From RHLJ01 sp965247355 (GTDB taxonomy: Bacteria; Bacteroidota; Rhodothermia; Balneolales; Balneolaceae), in the NCBI GenBank assembly GCA_965247355.1, contig OZ252011.1, positions 744,001-808,000 on the forward strand: DNA of 64,000 nucleotides. The letters are read 5' to 3'. The position numbers and the translations under genes were made by a program. The notes beneath the pieces are model-generated. The model saw only the letters and a program-made list of their open reading frames with translations. It was not told where the DNA came from and did not search any database. Shown here piece after piece: positions 53,266 through 63,553 of this stretch; the stretch's first letter is position 1, and each line of letters begins with the position of its first letter.

Positions 53266-54617
53266 TAGCGGAAGAGGTTAGTTACTTTGTCAATGGCTTC
53301 CGGAAGGCAGAATACCATGACTCGATCATTTGCCTTTATAATTGTAACACCTGTTGCAATCTCAACAGAGCCCTCACATAACACGCCACCTATTACACAA
53401 CCATCGGGTAGTTTCAGTTTTTGAATTTCTTTACCAACTACTTTAGACTTTGGTGAAGCCTGAAGCTCAATCACTTCTGCATTAATACCTCTTAGTTCTG
53501 TGACCGAAATAACTCGTCCCTGACGTACATAGCGGTGAATTTCATTGGATGCGGCAACCTTTTTATTGATGACTGCATCTAGTCCGATTGTTTGACTGAG
53601 GGGGATAAAGTCCGGTTTTGAAACCAAAGCTACTGTTTTTTTAACATCCAGATGTTTGGCCATCAGGCAGGAAATAATATTGGACTCCTCATCATCTGTT
53701 ACAGCGATAAAGGCATCCACATCTGTAATGCCTTCAGTAGCTAACAAGTCAGGGTCGGTAGGGTTACCATGGAGAACCATCCCATTTTTAAGCTCAATTG
53801 CCAGTTCTTCTGCCCGTTTATAATCAGGTTCGATAAGCTTTACATTCCAGGCTTTACTAGGATCGTTACAGAGAAGCCGGGCAATCATTGCACCCATTCC
53901 AGAGCCACCAGCAATCATAATACGGTTCAACTCCGTTTCCTTCTTACCTGTAGTTTCTACAATTTTTGGGATGTCCTCTGTTTTCGCAAGTATGAATACC
54001 TGATCAAAGGCTTGTAGTTTTACCGGACCTTTGGGGATTAGTGTAAGTCCACGCCGTCCAATTGCGACTACCCGAAAAGTGATTTCGGAATATTCTTTTG
54101 CATATTCAATCAAAGATTTCCCAATAAGAGGGGAATTACGTTCAAGCCGAATTCCAATCAATTGCATTTGTTCATCAGCTAGGTTGATGACATCACTGGC
54201 TGCAGATCTTCTTAAAAGTTGTGCAATTTCATGAGCAGCACTTAACTCAGGATGAATCATCACATCGATGCCAAGATCATTTGGAGATAGGGGAGCATTT
54301 GCTTCAGAAAATTCATCGCTTCGAACTCTGGCGATTACCATTTTAGCACCTAATCGCTTACTCATCATCGCGGTAATCATATTTACCTCATCAATACTGG
54401 TCACAGCAATTACGATATCGGCCTCTTTTACACCGGCTTTTACCAAATCTTTCCCGGAAGTAGCATTTCCTTCTACGGTAAGAACATCCAGCGACTCAGA
54501 TACTCGTGAGAGGCATTCCCTTTGGCGATCTATGACGGTAACGTCATGTTTTTCTTTGGATAAGACACTTGCCAGGTCATATCCTATTTCGCCGGCACCG
54601 ATGATAACGATCTTCAA
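53265..54617 (-). CDS. trkA: TrkA potassium channel regulator
   Basis: A 450-residue cytoplasmic protein with two RCK units, each with an NAD-binding GxGxxG fold and a TrkA-C domain. The first is KIVIIGAGEIGYDLASVL (residue 2 on) with the acid pocket DVTVIDR. The second is MIAGGSGMGAMIARLL. It starts from TTG (54617); no ATG is in a plausible position and the N-terminal motif needs this start. It precedes trkH. Confidence 0.94.
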   Translation of the reverse strand: MKIVIIGAGEIGYDLASVLSKEKHDVTVIDRQRECLSRVSESLDVLTVEGNATSGKDLVKAGVKEADIVIAVTSIDEVNMITAMMSKRLGAKMVIARVRSDEFSEANAPLSPNDLGIDVMIHPELSAAHEIAQLLRRSAASDVINLADEQMQLIGIRLERNSPLIGKSLIEYAKEYSEITFRVVAIGRRGLTLIPKGPVKLQAFDQVFILAKTEDIPKIVETTGKKETELNRIMIAGGSGMGAMIARLLCNDPSKAWNVKLIEPDYKRAEELAIELKNGMVLHGNPTDPDLLATEGITDVDAFIAVTDDEESNIISCLMAKHLDVKKTVALVSKPDFIPLSQTIGLDAVINKKVAASNEIHRYVRQGRVISVTELRGINAEVIELQASPKSKVVGKEIQKLKLPDGCVIGGVLCEGSVEIATGVTIIKANDRVMVFCLPEAIDKVTNLFR

Positions 54618-54702
54618 ATGAAATCGATTAGAGTGATTAGATAACCTGCAAAAACTACTACCTTTTTACACGAAATGAAAGGAATGTATCCATCAGTATT
54701 TA

Positions 54703-57700
54703 TTACTGAGTAGTGACAATCAAATCGATACTAACAGGCTTGGATTGAGCAACTTTAAGGTCGGTAACTTCGATTGTAAACCTGTTTTGCCCTCTAATTA
54801 ATCTTGGACTAATTTGTGATCCTCGTCCAATTTCCTGACCACCTTGCTTCCATACGAACCGGACCTCAGAAGGAGGGCGATTAACAGCCGGAGCTTTCAA
54901 TACAGCGGTTGGGTTAACAGGATTCCATTCAATTATTAATGGGGTTGCCTGTTCAGTAAACTTTAACGGTTCAACTACTGTAATTGGAAAAGACTTTCGA
55001 CTTAATTCCATACCCAATGGTGTCCATGCAAGATCAAAAGTTTTGTCACCGGCAGATGTAGCACGCCAAGTAGTTTCGTAGAAATTCTGGTTAGCAAATG
55101 TCCAGTTATCTGTGATATTCATGTCGGGAATGGAAATCACTCCACCAACTGCAATTCTGCTTGGGTAGACTGGATTTACTTCGGGTACTTTAACAGGATT
55201 AATTGCCAGAATAGTAGAATCAACAGAATTTGGAAGATCTCGACCGTCATTCTGAATTAATGAAACACGGTAAGTTCTGGCCTCAGAAATTGTAAACTGG
55301 GGGAAGGGGAGAACCTCTCCATCCAACTTCCAGGTTGTACTTAACAAATCACCATCACGATCCTGAGACAATCCTGAACGAAGGGTTACTTCCTGATTCT
55401 GATATACAATTTCAGGTCCCTGAATAGTTGGTCTTGGAGCACTATTTGCAAAGAAATATTTATCCATGGTAACCAATCTGTTGGAAGCGTCAGAATTATC
55501 TCTGATTTCAAGGGTTACCTTATGTCTTCCAGGAGTAATCGCTTTAACTATTTCACTGGCGTTATTACTTACAAACCCATCATCAATATACCATTTGAAT
55601 TGCTTGATGAATCCATCTGGGTCAATACTGGAGAATGCGTCCAGTTTTAAATCCTCTCCGGCAGACACGTTTTCAGGAAGATTCCAGACGATAGTTGGAC
55701 TGGCATTCACCTTAATACTTTTTGTAAGACTAACCGTGTTGCAGTCTGTGTCTGTATTCGTTTCAAGATTCAAAGTAACGAAGTATTCCCCAGGTTCGCT
55801 GAAAGTGTGGGTGGTGGTTAATCCATCCAGTTCTTCAGAACTGTTCTCGGTATCAATAATCCATTTTGCTGATTTAAAGCCACCATCAGCAGAAGAAGAG
55901 GAACCATCCAGTATGATAGGTTCGCCGGGAGCGACCCACTCTGGTAATTCAAAATCAGCCACAGGACCTTCAACAACAGTAACTTTTGCTGTAGTCTGAC
56001 TGATGTTACTACACTGTCCCGAGCCGGATCCTTCAACAGTTAGAGTAACTGTGTACTCACCGGGTTCAGTAAAAATATGTCTGTACTTCGCGCCGGTAGC
56101 AGAATTTCCATCTCCCATATCCCAACTCATTGCAGGGATGGAGCCGGAAGGGTCAGTACTTTGGGAACCGTCAAAATCGAGAGAAGTATTAACACAAATT
56201 GTGGTTTCTGTAAGATTCATTTTCGCAACGGGAGAACCTTCGATAATAACAGGAATTTTAGCGATTGAAGGTTGACCCGAGAAACCGTCATTAAGTGTTA
56301 GCTTTGCTTCGTAAACTCCCGGGGTTTCATATACATGAGATGGGTTGGCTTCATCGGAAGACTGGCCATTACCAAATTCCCAGTTCGCCCGGAAGGCATC
56401 ACCATCGGGGTCGAAACTTCTTGAGCTATTGAATAGAACAGTTTGACCGGTACACGAAGTGATAACTGAATCGACTACTGCTTGTACAGGACGGTTGATC
56501 ATCACTCGTACAGATTCAGTGTTTGTGCTGTTTCCTAAACCAAGACCATCTTTTACGGTTAATCCGATAAAATGAATGCCGGGTTCAGGAGCTGTCCAAC
56601 TGAAGGTAGATTCTTTACGTTTTGTGCCATCGGGTAGAGTCCATTCGAAAGAAAGAGCATCATTATCTATATCATAACTTTCAGATGCATCAAGACGAAC
56701 GGTAGTAGCATTTGATCTGACCACCGGCTCTGTAACGATATATGGCTGATGATTAACGTTTACAACTCCCTCGATTTCAACGGTAGAATTTTCTACTCGG
56801 TCGTTGTCAGTTACAGAAAGTATGAATCGCTTAGGTCCACCTTCTTCAAAAATACGCTGAATTTGCATCCCTTTTAACTCGGTACCATCTTCGAAAGTCC
56901 AAAGGTAAGCGTCTATGTTACCATCGTTGTCAAACGATTTATCAGCAAGAAACTTAATTTCAGTATTTGGTATCAGTTCCACCGGATCAGTTCTCCATAC
57001 AGGAACCGGGGCTTCATTCACTCTGATTTGTTGTGATTTAAACCCACGAGCCTGATCAAAACCAGAATCGTCATTTACAGATAAAGATATAGTGTGAAGC
57101 CCGGGATTATTAAGTGTGATGGAATTCGTTTGTCCAGTACCAGCAGGAGCACCATTAGTTGACCAAACATAATTTGTTATTGAACCATCGGAATCACTAC
57201 TTAAACTTCCATCTACAGTAAAAGGAACTCCCGGAGCGACAACGGAAGGGGCAGAGAAATCAGAAACCGGATAACTGTTAACAACAATCACATGCTCAGA
57301 GCTCTGTACACTATTTCTGAGGTTTGCACCATCATCAACAGTAAGTTTAACGGTATAACTACCCGTTTGCTGGTAGGTGTGGCTAACACGAGGACCTGAT
57401 GCTCTGTTTCCATCTCCAAAATCCCACGAAAAATCTTGCAGATCTGATTCTGAGTCAGCGCTCTGGGTTGCCTCAAAACTTACGTTCGCATTTGAAGTTA
57501 TTGGAACTGCAGTAATAACTGGTTGAGGAGGTGCATTAACATGAATAAGATTCGTAAGTGATTGAACTGAATTACTAACACCTCGTTTATCATCAACGAT
57601 AAGCGTAATTTCGTAGTCGCCCGGTTCACTAAGTGATAATGTGGAAATATCACCCCTTGCAACTTCTTCTTTATCTACCATCCAGATATACTCGAGTTCA

Positions 57701-59418
57701 TCCTGATTAGGATCAGATGATTCGATGGCATTAAGAGGGAAGACATCTCCCGGGGCTACATTAGCCGGAACTGAAAAGACAGGAATTGGAGCCGCATTAA
57801 CTTCATATACTCTGTTCACTGAGTAGATCGCATTTTGAGCACCGGATCCATCATTTACCGTTAAACGTACCGGATATACACCCGGTTGCTGATGCTGAAC
57901 CACAATGCTATCTGAAGTTGCTCCTTGTTGGACACCGATTCCTGCCCAGCTAAAACTTAAAGCATCATTATCAGAATCAGTTTGGTTTTTTACTTTCAGT
58001 ACAATTGGTTCGTCTGTACCGGAAACCGGAACCACATCAACTTCAGCATAAGGTTGAGTGTTTACCCGTACCTGAACTTGTTCACCGGAAATGCTGCATT
58101 GTTGAGAAGTGCCTCCATCCGTAACCTGAATAGAGATATTATAAAGGCCAGAAATAGTATTTGAGAAATTGAACGTTGTTCCATTCGCCCTCCTGGTTCC
58201 GTTCACAAACCAGGTAATTGTAACCTTTTGACCCTCTAGATCATAAGATTCGGCTGCCGAAAGTGTAACAACTTCAGAAGGGGAGATAATATCTTTAGGA
58301 GCAACCAATCGGGCAATAGGAGGGGTGTTTACAAAAACGATTTTATTATAAGCCCAGTATTCAGGAAAATAAGAACGATCATTTGGGATCAGAACATCAA
58401 CAGGAACTTGTCCCCGATCTTCGAAAGCGATAGTAGGAGAGGCTCCTGAACCGATACTGGCATCATTTTGTACCCATCTTGCATTGGCTAAATCCATTTG
58501 AGTGAAAAATGATCCGCTGAGTTCAAATCGTTTATCAGTACAACGAGCTGCTTCGGTTTCATTAATGGTAAGTGACGGTTTCTCGAGTTCAGAAAGGGCT
58601 ACAGGCTCAAACTCCCAAAGTACCGGTTGGTTTACCCCGAATACTGTAAGTGTATTAATTCTGCTTTGTGAGCCACTTAGTTGAAGTCCCCAGTTGTTAG
58701 TAATACCAAAACGGGAATCTGAAATTTGGGAGTTGGAAACCGGATAAGTATCCCCGAATGCGTCAATTTTATTGACTTGTGAATCTTCTTCTCCATTAAC
58801 TACTAAATCGGGAGTTCCTGATGATGAATTAACAACATAGGGTTTCATCTGAAATTTAGTGCTTGCTGTAGAGCGGTAAACCCCTATGGAAAGATCAACA
58901 GCAATCACTTTCCATGAAGAACCGCTTAAAATCTGTCCGTTTGCATCAACAACCCGAAGATTAAAGCTATTTACATCATCTCCTTCATCAGTATAAACCC
59001 TAACTACATATCCATTCCCTGAAGCGGGAAGATCTGCGAGGCGAACCCATCTGTTCTTGAATCGTTCTTCTGCTTTTGCAATAAGCTGATTTGAAGGAGT
59101 AGGAGAGCCTGTTTTTTGAGAGACTGAGTTCCCATTCATCTCAAATACTTCATCAAACTGAAATAAATCAAATGTGGTAATAGTATTTGGATCTTCCTGT
59201 GTGATTAAATCCACTGCTCCTCCGAGTCCGGCGTCGAAAATCTGAAGAGTACCTGTTTGTGCACCTGATTCAGGTTTTACCCATATATCATATTGATGAC
59301 GATTGTCTCCACTAACAATAGAGGAGGTGCGTCCGGAAATGGAGAGATAGATTTCCTGACTGTACCCTGAAATACTTAATAAAAGAACTACGGCAACGAG
59401 TGTAATTCGTTTGTACAT
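54703..59418 (-). CDS. Giant secreted protein with about twelve PKD repeats
   Basis: A 1571-residue secreted protein. A signal peptide (ending SGYSQ) leads to an N-terminal region of about 340 residues of unknown fold. Then about 12 tandem PKD-like domains (roughly residues 370-1430) follow, each about 85-90 residues, with the pattern S.D.DG..W and a closing PG.H.I.L.V.D. The WDFGDGNRASG and WEFGNGQSSDE copies are the most typical. The last 140 residues are not PKD and lack a sorting tail. It is the third gene of the kinase/FecR/PKD operon, 7 bases after the FecR gene. Likely a surface or periplasmic scaffold; binding partner unknown. Confidence 0.88.
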   Translation of the reverse strand: MYKRITLVAVVLLLSISGYSQEIYLSISGRTSSIVSGDNRHQYDIWVKPESGAQTGTLQIFDAGLGGAVDLITQEDPNTITTFDLFQFDEVFEMNGNSVSQKTGSPTPSNQLIAKAEERFKNRWVRLADLPASGNGYVVRVYTDEGDDVNSFNLRVVDANGQILSGSSWKVIAVDLSIGVYRSTASTKFQMKPYVVNSSSGTPDLVVNGEEDSQVNKIDAFGDTYPVSNSQISDSRFGITNNWGLQLSGSQSRINTLTVFGVNQPVLWEFEPVALSELEKPSLTINETEAARCTDKRFELSGSFFTQMDLANARWVQNDASIGSGASPTIAFEDRGQVPVDVLIPNDRSYFPEYWAYNKIVFVNTPPIARLVAPKDIISPSEVVTLSAAESYDLEGQKVTITWFVNGTRRANGTTFNFSNTISGLYNISIQVTDGGTSQQCSISGEQVQVRVNTQPYAEVDVVPVSGTDEPIVLKVKNQTDSDNDALSFSWAGIGVQQGATSDSIVVQHQQPGVYPVRLTVNDGSGAQNAIYSVNRVYEVNAAPIPVFSVPANVAPGDVFPLNAIESSDPNQDELEYIWMVDKEEVARGDISTLSLSEPGDYEITLIVDDKRGVSNSVQSLTNLIHVNAPPQPVITAVPITSNANVSFEATQSADSESDLQDFSWDFGDGNRASGPRVSHTYQQTGSYTVKLTVDDGANLRNSVQSSEHVIVVNSYPVSDFSAPSVVAPGVPFTVDGSLSSDSDGSITNYVWSTNGAPAGTGQTNSITLNNPGLHTISLSVNDDSGFDQARGFKSQQIRVNEAPVPVWRTDPVELIPNTEIKFLADKSFDNDGNIDAYLWTFEDGTELKGMQIQRIFEEGGPKRFILSVTDNDRVENSTVEIEGVVNVNHQPYIVTEPVVRSNATTVRLDASESYDIDNDALSFEWTLPDGTKRKESTFSWTAPEPGIHFIGLTVKDGLGLGNSTNTESVRVMINRPVQAVVDSVITSCTGQTVLFNSSRSFDPDGDAFRANWEFGNGQSSDEANPSHVYETPGVYEAKLTLNDGFSGQPSIAKIPVIIEGSPVAKMNLTETTICVNTSLDFDGSQSTDPSGSIPAMSWDMGDGNSATGAKYRHIFTEPGEYTVTLTVEGSGSGQCSNISQTTAKVTVVEGPVADFELPEWVAPGEPIILDGSSSSADGGFKSAKWIIDTENSSEELDGLTTTHTFSEPGEYFVTLNLETNTDTDCNTVSLTKSIKVNASPTIVWNLPENVSAGEDLKLDAFSSIDPDGFIKQFKWYIDDGFVSNNASEIVKAITPGRHKVTLEIRDNSDASNRLVTMDKYFFANSAPRPTIQGPEIVYQNQEVTLRSGLSQDRDGDLLSTTWKLDGEVLPFPQFTISEARTYRVSLIQNDGRDLPNSVDSTILAINPVKVPEVNPVYPSRIAVGGVISIPDMNITDNWTFANQNFYETTWRATSAGDKTFDLAWTPLGMELSRKSFPITVVEPLKFTEQATPLIIEWNPVNPTAVLKAPAVNRPPSEVRFVWKQGGQEIGRGSQISPRLIRGQNRFTIEVTDLKVAQSKPVSIDLIVTTQ

Positions 59419-59425
59419 GTATCCT

Positions 59426-61195
59426 CTAATTTGCTTGTACTGTAAATGATTTTGTTAAGTAATCCACACCTGAGCGAACATCCCTAAATGTAACAGAAAG
59501 TTCGCCTTCTTGCATATTCATTGTTATTCCCCATCTTCCTTGAGAATCGGTTTGAACTCTACGGGCATTACCTTCATTATTAATAAGTACTTCAAGTCCG
59601 GGATAAGCAGTTGAAGATAGCGTTACTGTAGGTCGATTTATACGGATGGTATTTCCTTCAGAAGCGCCACTCAGCGAGAATGAAAATAGTTCAGATTCAG
59701 TAAGTCTTACAATCCGAATAGGTTGTTCGTTAGTATTCCCTGATCCATCGATCGCTTTTGCAATCAGAGTTTGGTCTGTTTGGAGGTTTTGAACCTGATA
59801 AATAAACTTACCGGATAATTGAATGGGAATGCGTCGATTTTCAATTTCAAGCCGGGCATCTGGTTCGGTAACTCCGCGAAGCATATATGAGTTTTCGAGA
59901 GTGAAAATGATCTTATTTTCAAAATCGTCAATAAAGATAGCTGGAGGTTGATTATCAATATTTCTGATAATTCGCGTTGGCTCGGTATAGGGACCTCTCA
60001 GACCAAGATTATCAACCGCCTGTACGCGCACATAGGTTCTGCCTAGCTTTATTTCTGGAATATTCACAGAGGTTGTTCTAACGCTTAATTCATTTATATC
60101 GCTATCAAAAGAAGGACTTGAGCTATACTGCACTCTGTAGGATTCAGCGTCTCTCACTGAATTAAAAGTGTATACAATATTATCCCGGTATATAATAGTA
60201 TCAGTAGTAGCCCAGGCTAATTCTGGGGCAGGTAATAATTGAATAGGATCGGCAGGAGGTTGTCCCTCTCTTACAATGGTTCCTTCATTTTTTCTTATGG
60301 TGATGGTTACATCATTAGCACTAATATCTGCGACACCATCGTAATTTGTTAATTTTACCGTTTCGTCTCCATCTGATTCGGCGTAAAAATTCTGAGTTTT
60401 AAGTTCAGATGTTGAAGCCCCAGCATTCAGGATATATCGACTCCGTTCTTTTCCTGCAGCCGAAAGTTTCGCTAACAGACCACCTTGCACAAGGCTGATT
60501 TCTGTGTCTGCACTTTCATCCAATTTATCGATGCGAGATTTCCGTATTACAGCAACCGTATTAGGGTCAATAAGCACTGAGCTTCCGTCTGTAAATTCAA
60601 GGCCTGCATAACTTTCAGAAAGTGTTCTAAGACCATCCGACTCTTTAAATAAGTCTCCAATAAAAGCATCATTCCAACCACCCAATAGTCCTAATCTTTT
60701 GTCAACATTCCCTTCTTTTTGCGATAGTTGCGCCTGTACCTGAACCAATCTGTTATTAGTTAACGTGTTTTCCAATTCGGTTACTGCATCAGGTATGACG
60801 GTCCCTTTCTCGAGGGCTATTTCGAGTTCTCCTGCTCGGATAGCATCGATATATTCTTTTTGAAGAGTATTTACTGCACTGAGCTCTTCTTTAGCGAAAA
60901 TGGTAGCTCCGGATGATATCAATTCTTCAACTTTGATTTCGCTTTGAGATACTTGTACTGAAACGTCTGATAGGTTTTGAAGTTGAAGAATATCCCCGGA
61001 AGAAAGGGTAAAGGTATTGTTGGATATATCATGTTCTGCCAGATTTACTATTACTGGCCAGTTTAATGTATTTCCTGAATAACGAAGTGCAATTTGCTGT
61101 AACTCAGAGGATGGAAAAGACACAGGATTGCTCTGTGCAAAAACAGAAGAAGTGATCAGTAAAGCAAAAACACCACAACAAACGGTTCTAATCAT
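59426..61195 (-). CDS. FecR-domain protein with an N-terminal LysM-like segment
   Basis: A 589-residue secreted protein (signal peptide ending SVFAQ). Residues about 30-85 are LysM-like: PVIVNLAEHDI, then FTLSSGDILQLQN. A coiled segment follows, then a FecR domain (about 190-310: GLEFTDGSSVLIDPNTVAVI and LVQGGLLAKLSA are typical). A fibronectin-like segment (about 345-420) and a beta-rich end with Ig-like stretches complete it. FecR domains usually receive signals in cell-surface signalling with an anti-sigma factor; here the neighbour is instead a kinase. It lies 5 bases after the kinase gene and 7 before the PKD gene. Confidence 0.85.
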   Translation of the reverse strand: MIRTVCCGVFALLITSSVFAQSNPVSFPSSELQQIALRYSGNTLNWPVIVNLAEHDISNNTFTLSSGDILQLQNLSDVSVQVSQSEIKVEELISSGATIFAKEELSAVNTLQKEYIDAIRAGELEIALEKGTVIPDAVTELENTLTNNRLVQVQAQLSQKEGNVDKRLGLLGGWNDAFIGDLFKESDGLRTLSESYAGLEFTDGSSVLIDPNTVAVIRKSRIDKLDESADTEISLVQGGLLAKLSAAGKERSRYILNAGASTSELKTQNFYAESDGDETVKLTNYDGVADISANDVTITIRKNEGTIVREGQPPADPIQLLPAPELAWATTDTIIYRDNIVYTFNSVRDAESYRVQYSSSPSFDSDINELSVRTTSVNIPEIKLGRTYVRVQAVDNLGLRGPYTEPTRIIRNIDNQPPAIFIDDFENKIIFTLENSYMLRGVTEPDARLEIENRRIPIQLSGKFIYQVQNLQTDQTLIAKAIDGSGNTNEQPIRIVRLTESELFSFSLSGASEGNTIRINRPTVTLSSTAYPGLEVLINNEGNARRVQTDSQGRWGITMNMQEGELSVTFRDVRSGVDYLTKSFTVQAN

Positions 61196-61200
61196 TCTGA

Positions 61201-63321
61201 TTATTCAGTTACATTATTCGGAAATATTAAGGTGAACCGGCTTCCAATTTCTTCGTTCGATTCTAACTGGATGTCTCCATTATGGCGAAGCATAATCTCT
61301 TTTACATATGCTAAGCCGAGTCCGGTACCTTTTTCTCTAGCAGATTTGATGTTAGAACGAACCCGGTAAAACTTATCGAACACTTTTTGTTGGTCTTCGA
61401 TACTTATTCCATACCCAAAGTCGGTAACACTCACTTCAATATGATCGGAAGTTTCTTCCAATTCTATCTCAATGTTGCGATCAGAATCTCCATATTTAAT
61501 CGCATTGCTTACCAGGTTTTGGATGGCGTCGAACAATAAATCTTTGCTTCCTGAAACTATGAAACTTGTTCCTTTTGCGGAAATATTGATTTTGAGTTTT
61601 TTCTGTGAAAGAAGTGGGTTTGAAATACTCTTAACATCGTTGATGAGTTGGAATAAATCCACAGGATTAAATTCAACGGGAATTCGTCCATGCTCGAGCC
61701 GCTGAACATCTAAGAATCGATTTACAAGATCGTTCATGCGCTCTCCGGATAAATATATTTCCTTAAGCAATTCCTGGTTCTCTGCTACACTCATCTCAGA
61801 ATTATCTATCATGATTTTTGATAAGCCAACAACACCTGTAATGGGGTTCTTCAATTCATGGACGATGATATTAATCATATCTGTTCGCTTAATATCAAGT
61901 AGTCGATCTTTGGTTTTATCGTGTAATACTACTAGCGCACCCTGAGAATTACCTTGTTCATCTTCAAAAGCTATGTGTTGATAATCATAGAAATAAGTAT
62001 TCTCTTCTGTAATAAAATGGGCTAGTTCAGCCTGGTTAATTTTTATTGTGTATGGATTCGGATAATGAACCGTTTGATTAGATTTACTCAATTCCAGTTT
62101 CGAAGTGTTTAAAAGCTCTTCGAAGGTTACTTCTTTGGGATTGAAACCAAATGATTCAATAAACCCTACAAAGTGATTATTGGCGAAGCGGAATTTTCCG
62201 TCATTGTCCAGAATTCCAATGAAATCTTCAGAGTAGGTCATCATGTAGCGGTTTTTCCATTCTTCAAGAATGATTTTTTCTACATTGATTTTCTGATACC
62301 GATTCAGAGTCACCCGAATGTTTTCAAGCGTTTCCTGCATCACCTCAAATTCTGGTAATTCTACATTACGGATAGGATGATCAAAATTCAGATTACTGAT
62401 GTGTTCAACATCACCAAGTATTTGAGCGATTGGTTTATTCATCCTGAGACTTACATACCAACTAAAAGAAACCATTAATGCAAGAATACCCAGACCGGCA
62501 AATAGAGAGAATAGAACAAGCCTGTTAACAGGTTCGAGAATGAAATCATCGTCAACAGCAATAAGATGCCAAAAGGGGATGGTCTCAAAGCGGGAAGACA
62601 TTACAAACCAGGTGTTGCTATTGAAAGAAATTTCGGTTTCTTCTGAATAGCTTGCATCTCCAAAAAGCTCTGAAGGGAAAGTGAAATCATCCAGAACAAT
62701 ATGTTCACCCAAATCACTTACAATATTTGCACGATATCTACCATCTCCTAATGGGATATCAACTAATTCGTAGGTCAACCTCTTGGCATCAAAAAACATA
62801 TTCAGTGTAAAAAGGAGTTGGTCTCCTGAGGCTAAGTCAATCTGAATTACTCTTTGTGCAATAAAAATATCGATGGCATCAGTGGTATCAGGTAACCAGG
62901 CGACATTAATCCTGGGATCTATGCGAGATTCATACCATTCATCAACAGAAGTTGGGAAATCAGTTCCCTGATAAATCGTACGGGTGAAATCCAGCATTTC
63001 ATCTGAACCTTCTTCTGCTAAAGTTATTCGCACTAATCCTGGTGTATAATTAATTGCTCCTCGGACAATACTTTCTGTTTGAGCGGGATTTGAACTGATA
63101 TTCTCAGAAAGGACCGTAGTTGCATTCAGCCAGTTGCGTAGGGTTTCATCTGTTCGCCTCAGTGAGTATTCCTGTAGCTGAGATACAATGGTAGTACGTT
63201 CGTTGATAATTGCTTCTCTGTATTTTGGACGCACAAATAGCAGTACCAAAGCATAAGCGAGAAGAATTAAGCAAGAGGTAATGAGAAAGATTCGGTTTCG
63301 TAGAGTAAGTTTTCTGTACAT
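61201..63321 (-). CDS. Sensor histidine kinase with a large periplasmic domain
   Basis: A 706-residue kinase. TM1 (about 8-28), a periplasmic sensor of about 235 residues, TM2 (about 270-292), HAMP, PAS (about 360-470), HisKA with H488 in IIVHELKNPITGVVGL, and a HATPase_c with N box LVSNAIKYG, G1 VTDFGYGIS and G2 GTGLGLAYVKEI. All boxes are intact. No response regulator is adjacent. Its genes follow as FecR then PKD, so it may be part of the sensing machinery or may control those genes. The periplasmic fold was not identified (Cache-like is possible). Confidence 0.93.
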   Translation of the reverse strand: MYRKLTLRNRIFLITSCLILLAYALVLLFVRPKYREAIINERTTIVSQLQEYSLRRTDETLRNWLNATTVLSENISSNPAQTESIVRGAINYTPGLVRITLAEEGSDEMLDFTRTIYQGTDFPTSVDEWYESRIDPRINVAWLPDTTDAIDIFIAQRVIQIDLASGDQLLFTLNMFFDAKRLTYELVDIPLGDGRYRANIVSDLGEHIVLDDFTFPSELFGDASYSEETEISFNSNTWFVMSSRFETIPFWHLIAVDDDFILEPVNRLVLFSLFAGLGILALMVSFSWYVSLRMNKPIAQILGDVEHISNLNFDHPIRNVELPEFEVMQETLENIRVTLNRYQKINVEKIILEEWKNRYMMTYSEDFIGILDNDGKFRFANNHFVGFIESFGFNPKEVTFEELLNTSKLELSKSNQTVHYPNPYTIKINQAELAHFITEENTYFYDYQHIAFEDEQGNSQGALVVLHDKTKDRLLDIKRTDMINIIVHELKNPITGVVGLSKIMIDNSEMSVAENQELLKEIYLSGERMNDLVNRFLDVQRLEHGRIPVEFNPVDLFQLINDVKSISNPLLSQKKLKINISAKGTSFIVSGSKDLLFDAIQNLVSNAIKYGDSDRNIEIELEETSDHIEVSVTDFGYGISIEDQQKVFDKFYRVRSNIKSAREKGTGLGLAYVKEIMLRHNGDIQLESNEEIGSRFTLIFPNNVTE

Positions 63322-63523
63322 GACGAATATTTGAGATCAAATTTCCGTCTATCCTGCATTAAATGCGATTAGAATCATCTTATGTTAATCGCTAAAATTA
63401 AGAAGTTATAAGGATTCGTATGGTAATAAGAGTATCAGGCTAAATTAAAATGCTAAGGGTGGGAGTGGAGTAGAGGGACGAATAGCTGGACCCATTATTT
63501 AAATATAAAAACCCATTAACAAA

Positions 63524-63547
63524 AAAAGGCTCCGATTGGAGCCTTTT
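63524..63547. terminator. Terminator after the metalloprotease gene
   Basis: AAAAGGCTCC (63524-63533), a GATT loop and GGAGCCTTTT (63538-63547) form a 10-bp stem. On the minus strand it is followed by a T-run and sits 6 bases after the stop of the gene at 63554. The remaining 200 bases up to the kinase start contain no gene or clear promoter. Confidence 0.9.
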
Positions 63548-63553
63548 CTACGA

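Noticed and set aside
55466..55999. 177-codon plus-strand frame within the PKD gene
   Set aside because: Opposite the PKD repeats; composition is what antisense of repeated Thr/Ser/Val codons would give.
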